A program made the position numbers and the translations under genes. The notes below the pieces were generated by a model. It ran no database searches. It was given only the letters and a program-made list of their open reading frames with translations, and had not been told where the DNA came from. Source: an uncultured Clostridium sp. (GTDB taxonomy: Bacteria > Bacillota > Clostridia > Lachnospirales > Lachnospiraceae). From it: DNA of 18,737 bases. The stretch is from contig CATWBR010000022.1 in assembly GCA_958349075.1 (NCBI GenBank), forward strand, positions 1-18,737. The letters are read 5' to 3'. This document shows, piece after piece, positions 7,445 to 13,145 of this stretch (positions are counted from its first letter, which is position 1; each line of letters begins with the position of its first letter).

Positions 7445-9228
7445 TTTGTTTCCTCCAATCGTTCTGCCCCATCATCTTCAAATCCGTTGGCAGATGTATA
7501 TAAATGATAGTAGATTCCCTGTTTTTCCATCAATTCGTCATGGTTTCCCTCTTCCTGTATTCCATTGCCGGACAATACAAGAATTCTGTCCGCACCGCGG
7601 ATCGTGCTGAGCCTGTGGGCAATCGTGAGCGTCGTCCTTCCCACCGCCAGCTTGTCAAGAGACTGTGATACCATCTTTTCACTCTCATTGTCGAGAGCCG
7701 ATGTCGCCTCATCCAGGATCAGTATCGGCGGATTTTTCAAAAATACCCGGGCAATGCTGATCCGCTGTTTCTGTCCTCCGGACAGCTTCACGCCGCGTTC
7801 TCCCACATAGGTATCGTAGCCTTCGGACATCCCGTCAATAAACTCTTCGGCTCCGGCCATCTTAGCGGCTGCGATGACTTCCTCCCTGGATGCTCCCGGC
7901 CTTCCATATACAATATTGTCATAAATCGTGCCGGAGAACAGGTACACATCCTGCTGCACCATGCCCACCTGGTTTCTCAGGCTCTCCAGCGTAATTCCCC
8001 GCAGATCTTTCCCGTCGACACAGATCCTTCCCTCCGTTGGGTCATAAAACCTCGGAATCAGGTTGCAGAGCGTCGTCTTGCCGCCGCCGGAAGGTCCCAC
8101 CAGGGCAATCTTCTCCCCGGGACGGATGGTCAGATTGATTCCGGATAATACCTTTGTATGATCATCCGGATATTCAAACGAAACATCTTCAAATGTAATT
8201 TCCCCGCTGGAATCTTTAAGCTCCACTGCATCATCCTCATTGAAAATATCAATATCGGCATCCATGATTTCACAGAATCTTTCAATTCCGGTCATTCCGC
8301 GCTGGAACTGCTCGGCAAATTCAATAATTCTGCGGATCGTGGACAGCAATGTCGTCACATACATCGTATAGGCCACCAAATCTCCCGGGCTTATAACTCC
8401 TCTTACCAGAAATGTACCGCCGGCAATGATGACCACCACATACATCACACCGTCAAACATTCTGACCGTGTCCTGGAATGCCGCCATGTAAAAATAAGTC
8501 TGCTTTTTGATATCGAGGAATTTGAGGTTATCCTGCTGGAACTTTTCGATTTCCAGTTTCTCATTGCCAAAGGCCCTGACCACTCTGTTTCCCAGAAGGC
8601 TGTCCTCGATTCGGGCGTTCAGTTCCCCGACATGGTTGCGCTGCATCTTAAAGGCGGCGCGCACCTTCAGGTTAAAGTAAGTACAGGTTACTGCCATGAC
8701 GGGAATAAAGATGAAGATCACTACGGTCAGCAGCAGATTAATCCTGGCCAGTATGAAAAATGAGATTATGATTTTCAGGAATGCAATAAAAAATTCTTCG
8801 GGACAGTGATGGGCAAATTCCGTCACGTCAAACAAATCGCTCGTAATGCGGGACATTATCTGCCCCACCTTCGTGTTGCTGTAAAAACTGTCCGACAGCT
8901 TCTGCAGATGGCAGAATGCGTCCTTCCTCATATCCGTCTCAATCCTGGCTCCCATAATGTGGCCCGTGTAGGCCATATAAAAGCTGGCCAGCCCATCCAC
9001 GATTCTGAGCCCAAAGTACATAAGACCGATGGTGACAATCGTCTTTACCGTGAGATTGGCCAGATTATACATTCCTTCATTGGTAATGTACCGCAAAATA
9101 AGCGGGAGCACGATCTCACACAACGTCGTCAGAGCAGCACAGAATAAATCAAACAGCAGCACCTTCCAATATCTCAGATAATACGGTGCAAAGCGTTTCA
9201 TCAGTTCACTTGTCTTCATTCGGTTCAT
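7441..9228 (-). CDS. ABC exporter half-transporter (fused TM and ATPase domains)
   Basis: This MsbA/LmrA-type multidrug or lipid exporter subunit has a six-helix transmembrane domain (about residues 15-320) fused to an ATP-binding cassette. It would work as a homodimer, or as a heterodimer with an unlinked partner. Seen in order: Walker A GPSGGGKTT (about 377), Q-loop VQQD, signature LSGGQKQR (about 482), Walker B ILILDEATSALD (about 505) and switch IAHRLS. All catalytic residues are present, so this copy is not degenerate. The 595 residues are usual for the class. It is the first gene of the run ABC-degV-kinase-lipoprotein-comEC-holA. A GGGAAGAG ribosome site precedes the first of two closely spaced ATGs. 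The substrate is unknown. A link to fatty acid or lipid handling is suggested only by the degV neighbour. Confidence 0.94.
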   Translation of the reverse strand: MNRMKTSELMKRFAPYYLRYWKVLLFDLFCAALTTLCEIVLPLILRYITNEGMYNLANLTVKTIVTIGLMYFGLRIVDGLASFYMAYTGHIMGARIETDMRKDAFCHLQKLSDSFYSNTKVGQIMSRITSDLFDVTEFAHHCPEEFFIAFLKIIISFFILARINLLLTVVIFIFIPVMAVTCTYFNLKVRAAFKMQRNHVGELNARIEDSLLGNRVVRAFGNEKLEIEKFQQDNLKFLDIKKQTYFYMAAFQDTVRMFDGVMYVVVIIAGGTFLVRGVISPGDLVAYTMYVTTLLSTIRRIIEFAEQFQRGMTGIERFCEIMDADIDIFNEDDAVELKDSSGEITFEDVSFEYPDDHTKVLSGINLTIRPGEKIALVGPSGGGKTTLCNLIPRFYDPTEGRICVDGKDLRGITLESLRNQVGMVQQDVYLFSGTIYDNIVYGRPGASREEVIAAAKMAGAEEFIDGMSEGYDTYVGERGVKLSGGQKQRISIARVFLKNPPILILDEATSALDNESEKMVSQSLDKLAVGRTTLTIAHRLSTIRGADRILVLSGNGIQEEGNHDELMEKQGIYYHLYTSANGFEDDGAERLEETK

Positions 9229-9262
9229 CAGTATCTCTTCCCTTCTTTTGAACGCTCTTTTT

Positions 9263-9311
9263 ATTCTATCTTATTTTGATGGTAAATGGAAGTGGATAAA
9301 GAAATTTCTTT
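9263..9311 (-). promoter_or_regulatory. Possible promoter and operator of the ABC transporter operon
   Basis: Upstream of the ABC transporter, the minus strand has TAGAAT (9263-9268) preceded at 17 bp by a weak TTCCAT (9286-9291). Just upstream of that lies a perfect 14-bp palindrome AAAGAAATTTCTTT (9298-9311). The -10 is reasonable and the -35 poor, as expected for a regulated promoter. The palindrome is a candidate operator. No regulator gene is adjacent. Confidence 0.4.
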
Positions 9312-9378
9312 CCCGGGATAATGAGCGGGGGAAACAGGAATTTAATTGGGGAGAAAGGCGCGACTGAAACGGACTGAA

Positions 9379-9411
9379 CAACGAAAAGCACGCTTCGCGA
9401 ACTTTTCATTG
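9379..9411 (-). other. Hairpin upstream of the ABC transporter promoter region
   Basis: On the minus strand CAATGAAAAG (9411-9402) pairs with CTTTTCGTTG (9388-9379), with one G-U pair. A small mismatch and an inner CGC-GAA-GCG hairpin lie between them. It sits about 7 nt beyond the strong terminator of the secreted protein gene and has no T-run. It could be a backup terminator, a processing remnant or a binding site. A direct repeat GACTGAA (9362-9368, 9372-9378) flanks it at a 10-bp step. Confidence 0.45.
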
Positions 9412-9417
9412 CCAATC

Positions 9418-9467
9418 AAAAAGGGATACCGCGCAATCACTTCATTAAAGCAATTGCGCGGTACCCC
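9418..9467 (-). terminator. Strong intrinsic terminator of the secreted protein gene
   Basis: On the minus strand an 18-bp stem (arms 9450-9467 and 9423-9440, with a few G-U pairs, core TACCGCGCAAT) has a 9-nt loop and is followed by TTTTTGATT. It begins about 12 nt after the stop codon of the gene at 9479 and fits a rho-independent terminator very well. Confidence 0.93.
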
Positions 9468-9478
9468 ATGGGTATTTG

Positions 9479-10288
9479 TTACTGATAGATCTGGTTGATT
9501 TTCCAGCAGCCGTTGAATTTGTACATGTTAAGTCCGGAGCTGTTGCCCATTTGGACGCCGGAGTTTCCGATTGCCTGGAGCTTTTTGATATCTGTCTGGT
9601 CGATTGCCGTTGACAGTTTTTTTGTGAAGACCTTATCCTCCCCTAATTCCATAAGCTGCCGGGCCGTGCTGTATTCCACCGAACTGCCGTCGGCATAGGT
9701 GATGATTACCGGGTAGTTGCACATTTTGGAAAGAGTTTCCAGGTCGCGGTAGGAGAATGTTTTTTGGATCAGTTCCGCCATCTGGGCTGCATCTTTGACA
9801 TTGACGGAATCGGAAGCAGTGCTTTTAGCGCTGTCTAAGATAAAATTGTTAATTTTCCATTTCCCGTTAATCTTGCAGAGAGCCAGCCCGTAATCCTCTC
9901 CCATCTGTACGCTTCCTTTACCGGTGCCGCTCAGCTTTGCAATGTTTGTGGAAGCGATTGCATCGAGAAGTTTCTGCGAAAAAACCGTCGAGTTTCCCAG
10001 CGCCATAAAGCCGGCTTTATCGGGAATTTCTTCCAGTTCACCGTTCGCATAGGAAATGACCACCGGGTAAGCACAAAGTTCCGCCACCTTTCCAAGATCC
10101 TGTTTTTCAAATGCCTTCTGCACCTTTTCCGCAATATCCTGCATCTTGGCCGTATCCTTCCCGGCAGACGCCGCAGCATGGCTCTTCCCCCGCGCCGCAT
10201 AAACAGACATGGCCGGAACCGCATTCACCATAGCTAACGCACACATTGCAATTGCAGCATATTTTTTAACCTTGTTTAATTTCATCAT
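9479..10288 (-). CDS. Secreted protein with two tandem copies of one domain
   Basis: I do not recognise a named gene. A signal peptide (basic KLNKVKKY, hydrophobic core, cleavage after SVYA) precedes two homologous segments of about 100 residues. Both carry YPV(V/I)I(S/T)YA(D/N)G, then (M/L)xLG/E...VF(S/T)(K/Q)KL, then (G/S)VQMG and NGxWKIN. The pattern of a helical opening and a final GxWKIN strand suggests an NTF2-like/SnoaL-type fold, which is inference. The longer reading from 10333 is rejected: that ATG lies between the -35 and -10 elements. The ATG pair at 10288/10285 sits 5-8 nt after GGAG. The gene has its own TTGACA promoter and strong terminator, so it is expressed alone, possibly at a high level. 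Alternative description: extracellular ligand-binding or stress protein of unknown role. Confidence 0.8.
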   Translation of the reverse strand: MMKLNKVKKYAAIAMCALAMVNAVPAMSVYAARGKSHAAASAGKDTAKMQDIAEKVQKAFEKQDLGKVAELCAYPVVISYANGELEEIPDKAGFMALGNSTVFSQKLLDAIASTNIAKLSGTGKGSVQMGEDYGLALCKINGKWKINNFILDSAKSTASDSVNVKDAAQMAELIQKTFSYRDLETLSKMCNYPVIITYADGSSVEYSTARQLMELGEDKVFTKKLSTAIDQTDIKKLQAIGNSGVQMGNSSGLNMYKFNGCWKINQIYQ

Positions 10289-10313
10289 TTTTTCTCCTCT
10301 TCGAATTTTTCGT

Positions 10314-10344
10314 TTTATTGCCTTTTCAAACATTAGACTGTCAA
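10314..10344 (-). promoter_or_regulatory. Promoter of the secreted protein gene
   Basis: A perfect -35 TTGACA (minus strand, 10344-10339) is followed 19 bp later by AATAAA (10319-10314), a fair -10. Transcription would begin near 10306, giving a leader of under 20 nt ending in AGAGGAG. This fixes the start codon at 10288 rather than 10333. The spacing is slightly long, so the exact -10 is uncertain. Confidence 0.65.
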
Positions 10345-10349
10345 AGAAG

Positions 10350-10380
10350 AAAAAAAGTTGCCGCCAAACTAAAAAAAGTT
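10350..10380. repeat. Phased A-tract direct repeat in the divergent promoter region
   Basis: AAAAAAAGTT occurs at 10350-10359 and again at 10371-10380, a step of 21 bp or two helical turns. The second copy also forms part of the dyad AAACT/AGTTT. The pair lies directly upstream of the -35 of the secreted protein promoter, where an UP-element or curved DNA would act. It also lies upstream of the plus-strand promoter at 10438. Confidence 0.55.
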
Positions 10381-10437
10381 TAATTATCTATCAGCCTGCC
10401 GCACTCCGCTCAGGCGCCCTCATTTCTCAACTCCCTC

Positions 10438-10466
10438 TGGACGTATCTCCTTTTCTATCTTATAAT
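10438..10466 (+). promoter_or_regulatory. Promoter of the zinc-ribbon protein gene
   Basis: TGGACG (10438-10443), a 17-bp spacer and a perfect TATAAT (10461-10466) lie upstream of the plus-strand gene. Transcription should begin near 10473, leaving a short leader with AAGGAG eight bases before the ATG at 10499. Confidence 0.75.
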
Positions 10467-10498
10467 AAACCTATATAAAATACCAAGGAGAACTGATT

Positions 10499-11311
10499 AT
10501 GCCATATTGCCCGAAATGCGACATGGAATTTGTCGATGGAATCACTACATGCAGTGACTGCGGCGGTGAGCTCGTGGAATCCCAGGAAGTCTATGAAGCC
10601 GAAAAACGCGCACTGGAGAAGCAGCAGAAAATAGAAGCTGCCACGGACCGCTACCATGACATGGAGGAGTTTGACGCCTCCCAGCTCATGGACAGCCTGA
10701 TTGATTTTGACCACCTGGACAGTCTGGAAAACCTGGAGAATTTTGAGACGCTTTTAAGCCGCGACAGTGAACCGGAGGACGGCGCAGAAAGTTCCGGCAC
10801 AGCCGGAACACAGGAGAGCCGGACAAGAGCCGCATCGGCCGGAGTGTATATAAGCGGCCGCCAGCGCTGCGAGGATCTCCGTTCTTCCAGCTCCGCTTTT
10901 CTGATGGTGGGAGGCGCTGCGGTGGTGTTTGCCGTTGTCTGCTGGGCTGGAATTATCAACCTTCCAATGGCCGGAGGCTCCAAAATCTTTTTCCAGTCCG
11001 TCATCACGCTCATCGGCCTTGCCTGCCTCGCCGTCTCATTCAAGACCCGCAGTTCCCTGGCCGCCGCCGTAAAACAGGCGGAGGCGGAAGAAAAGCGCAC
11101 GGAGGAACTGATTGGATGGTTTACCTCCACCTGGACCGGAACACAACTGGATGAGGAACTGAAAAAAGAAGAACCCAGGCTGACCGGGGAGGAGCTGGAG
11201 CTGAAGCGGTTTGATTTAATTCAGGATCGCCTGATTACAGGACAGGATCTGCCGAACCAGTCCTATGTCGACGCCCTCAGCGAAGAGATCTATCACAAGC
11301 TCTATGAATAA
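10499..11311 (+). CDS. Zinc-ribbon membrane protein, function unknown
   Basis: This is the only plus-strand gene. The N-terminus is a short zinc ribbon with C4, C7, C18 and C21 (CPKC...CSDC). A charged acidic linker follows (about residues 40-110), with repeated D/E-L-hydrophobic stretches. Two hydrophobic segments (about 131-157 and 163-180) look like membrane helices, and a charged C-terminal tail follows (about 190-270). By the positive-inside rule both ends are probably cytosolic with a helical hairpin in the membrane. No catalytic motif is visible. Zinc-ribbon proteins of this layout are frequent in Clostridia and usually of unknown function. The start is supported by AAGGAG and a TATAAT promoter, and the stop codon lies inside the terminator stem. 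Partners are unknown. The gene is convergent with gpmI and divergent from the secreted protein. Confidence 0.85.
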   Translation: MPYCPKCDMEFVDGITTCSDCGGELVESQEVYEAEKRALEKQQKIEAATDRYHDMEEFDASQLMDSLIDFDHLDSLENLENFETLLSRDSEPEDGAESSGTAGTQESRTRAASAGVYISGRQRCEDLRSSSSAFLMVGGAAVVFAVVCWAGIINLPMAGGSKIFFQSVITLIGLACLAVSFKTRSSLAAAVKQAEAEEKRTEELIGWFTSTWTGTQLDEELKKEEPRLTGEELELKRFDLIQDRLITGQDLPNQSYVDALSEEIYHKLYE

Positions 11312-11347
11312 ATAAGGAGTCCGGCTCACCGGACTCCTTATTTATTC
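11306..11347. terminator. Bidirectional terminator between zinc-ribbon gene and gpmI
   Basis: A perfect 19-bp inverted repeat (arms 11306-11324 and 11329-11347, loop CTCA) has the core AAGGAGTCCGG. Its A/T-rich flanks give a U-rich tail (TTATTTATT) in either direction. It contains the TAA stop codon of the plus-strand gene (11309-11311) and serves both convergent genes. Confidence 0.93.
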
Positions 11348-11350
11348 ACC

Positions 11351-11374
11351 GGACTGCATAGCGATATGCAGTCC
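11351..11374 (-). terminator. Second hairpin after gpmI
   Basis: GGACTGCATA and TATGCAGTCC form a perfect 10-bp stem with a GCGA loop, 15 nt after the gpmI stop. It has no T-run of its own, so it probably stabilises the gpmI 3' end or aids the following bidirectional terminator. Confidence 0.6.
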
Positions 11375-11389
11375 ACCGATTCGTATCCA

Positions 11390-12931
11390 TTACTTCACAA
11401 GCAGTGACTTTCCTGTCATTTCTTTCGGCTGTTCCATTCCCATCAGTTCAATTAAGGTTGGAGCAATATCAGCCAGACATCCGTCTTCCCTCAGTTTGTA
11501 TGAAGGATCTGCGTTTACAAGGATAAAAGGCACCTGGTTCGTCGTATGGGCGGTCCAGGGTTCGCCTGTCTCATAGTCCACAAGCTGCTCTGCATTGCCG
11601 TGATCGGCGCAGATAAAAAGTACGCCGTCTGTCTCCTTGATGGCATCCACGGTCCTTCCCACGCAGGCATCCACCGTCTCAATTGCCTTGATAGCAGCCG
11701 GTTCGACTCCCGTATGGCCTACCATATCAGGATTTGCAAAGTTGATGATAATCACATCGTACTTGCCGGACTTAATTGCTTCCACCAGTTTATCACACAC
11801 CTGCGGCGCGCTCATCTCCGGTTTCAGATCATAGGTTGGAACCTCTTTCGGTGACGGAACCAGGATTCGGTCCTCCCCTTTGTTCGGCTCCTCGATTCCT
11901 CCGTTAAAGAAGAATGTTACATGGGCGTATTTCTCCGTCTCGGCAATCCTTGCCTGTGTTTTCCCATGTGCCGCCAGGAATTCGCCGAATGTATTGGTAA
12001 TCTCCTCTTTTCTGAAGGCAACCAGTTTATTGCCGATTGTCTCATCATAATCCGTAAAGCATACAAATACCAGATCAAGACGTTTTTTTCTCGCAAAACC
12101 GGTGAAATCATCATCACAGAATGCTCTTGTAATCTCCCTTGCACGGTCGGGACGGAAGTTATAGAAAATAACGGAATCCCCATCCTGAATCAGGGCTGCC
12201 GGTTTACCGTCCTCCTCCACATTGAAAGGAACCACAAACTCATCATTGACTTCCTTATCATAGGATGCCTGGATACCGCCGGTCGCACTGTCTGCCTTCT
12301 CTCCCTCGCCGTCCACCAGAACTTTGTATGCGCGCTCCACACGGTCCCAGTTTTTATCACGGTCCATTACATAGTAACGTCCCATCACGGAAGCCACACA
12401 GCCGACGCCAATCTCTTTCATCTTCTCTTCCAGCTCGGCAACAAAACCCTTGCCCGATGCAGGCGGTGTGTCACGGCCGTCCAGGAAGCAGTGCACAAAT
12501 ACTTTTTCCAGGCCGTTTTTCTTTGCCAGTTCAAGAAGTCCGTAGATGTGGGTATTATGGCTGTGTACGCCTCCGTCGGAAACAAGTCCGAACAGATGAA
12601 GGGCCGAATTATTTTTCCTGCAGTTTTCCACTGCTTTCATAAACTCCGGGATGGTGAAGAAATCACCGTCTTTGATAGATTTTGTAATTCTTGTAAGTTC
12701 CTGATAGACGATCCGGCCGGCTCCCATATTCAGATGGCCTACCTCAGAGTTGCCCATCTGACCGTCGGGAAGACCGACAGCAAGGCCGCTGGCATTGCCT
12801 CTCACGTAAGGGCACTGGCTCATCAACTGATCCATAACCGGTGTCTTCGCCTCACAAACCGCATTGTGCTCACAATTGCTGTTCAGGCCATAACCATCAA
12901 GTATCATTAATACAGTTGGTTTTTTGCTCAT
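11390..12931 (-). CDS. gpmI: 2,3-bisphosphoglycerate-independent phosphoglycerate mutase
   Basis: This enzyme interconverts 3- and 2-phosphoglycerate in glycolysis and gluconeogenesis through a phosphoserine intermediate, using two Mn ions. It belongs to the alkaline phosphatase superfamily. The 513 residues are standard. Seen: LMILDGYGL (first metal Asp), GNSEVGHLNMGAGR with the catalytic Ser, HSHNTHIYGL, CFLDGRDTPP, the phosphate-binding NFRPDRAREI, NFANPDMVGHTG and ADHGNAEQL with metal-binding Asp/His. The start is fixed by AAAGGAG seven bases upstream. The gene has its own promoter (13072-13100) and a leader of about 130 nt, then two hairpins downstream. In many Firmicutes it sits directly after tpiA; here two signalling genes lie between. 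Confidence 0.97.
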   Translation of the reverse strand: MSKKPTVLMILDGYGLNSNCEHNAVCEAKTPVMDQLMSQCPYVRGNASGLAVGLPDGQMGNSEVGHLNMGAGRIVYQELTRITKSIKDGDFFTIPEFMKAVENCRKNNSALHLFGLVSDGGVHSHNTHIYGLLELAKKNGLEKVFVHCFLDGRDTPPASGKGFVAELEEKMKEIGVGCVASVMGRYYVMDRDKNWDRVERAYKVLVDGEGEKADSATGGIQASYDKEVNDEFVVPFNVEEDGKPAALIQDGDSVIFYNFRPDRAREITRAFCDDDFTGFARKKRLDLVFVCFTDYDETIGNKLVAFRKEEITNTFGEFLAAHGKTQARIAETEKYAHVTFFFNGGIEEPNKGEDRILVPSPKEVPTYDLKPEMSAPQVCDKLVEAIKSGKYDVIIINFANPDMVGHTGVEPAAIKAIETVDACVGRTVDAIKETDGVLFICADHGNAEQLVDYETGEPWTAHTTNQVPFILVNADPSYKLREDGCLADIAPTLIELMGMEQPKEMTGKSLLVK

Positions 12932-12998
12932 AATCTATCTCCTTTATCTTCTTCTCCTGTTTCACCCGGAGCGCATTCTTAAATGGGCCTGATGCCCG

Positions 12999-13049
12999 AA
13001 AAAAAAGCCACTGAAATGCCGGAAATCACGGGTAAAACAGAAGGCATTT
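12999..13049 (-). promoter_or_regulatory. Leader inverted repeat and T-run before gpmI
   Basis: In the untranslated leader of gpmI, AAATGCC (minus, 13049-13043) and GGCATTT (13020-13014) can pair around a 22-nt loop, and a run of eight T follows after seven bases (13006-12999). It could be a weak terminator or attenuator for the upstream transcript, but the stem is short and the spacer long, so the reading is tentative. Confidence 0.3.
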
Positions 13050-13071
13050 ATATTATTCTTGCCAATTTCTT

Positions 13072-13100
13072 ATTTTACATGATTTCACGGTAACTTTCAA
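13072..13100 (-). promoter_or_regulatory. gpmI promoter
   Basis: Minus strand TTGAAA (13100-13095), 17 bp, TAAAAT (13077-13072): each hexamer is one base from consensus. Transcription would start near 13065, about 130 nt before the gpmI ATG. It lies just downstream of the diguanylate cyclase stop codon. Confidence 0.75.
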
Positions 13101-13145
13101 TGGCTGTATGATAAATTTTTGACGAAACTTCCCAGGTTTTCCTGT

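Noticed and set aside
8158..8763. 201-codon plus-strand open frame opposite the ABC transporter
   Set aside because: Shadow of the transporter, with a His/Ile-rich translation and no promoter or ribosome site support.
10289..10333. Longer start for the secreted protein
   Set aside because: It would begin between the -35 and -10 of the predicted promoter and spoil the signal peptide. The ATG at 10288 has GGAG at good spacing.
11921..12910. 329-codon plus-strand open frame opposite gpmI
   Set aside because: It is antisense to a clearly conserved enzyme, shows no recognisable domain and has no supported ribosome site. It is a shadow of gpmI codon usage.
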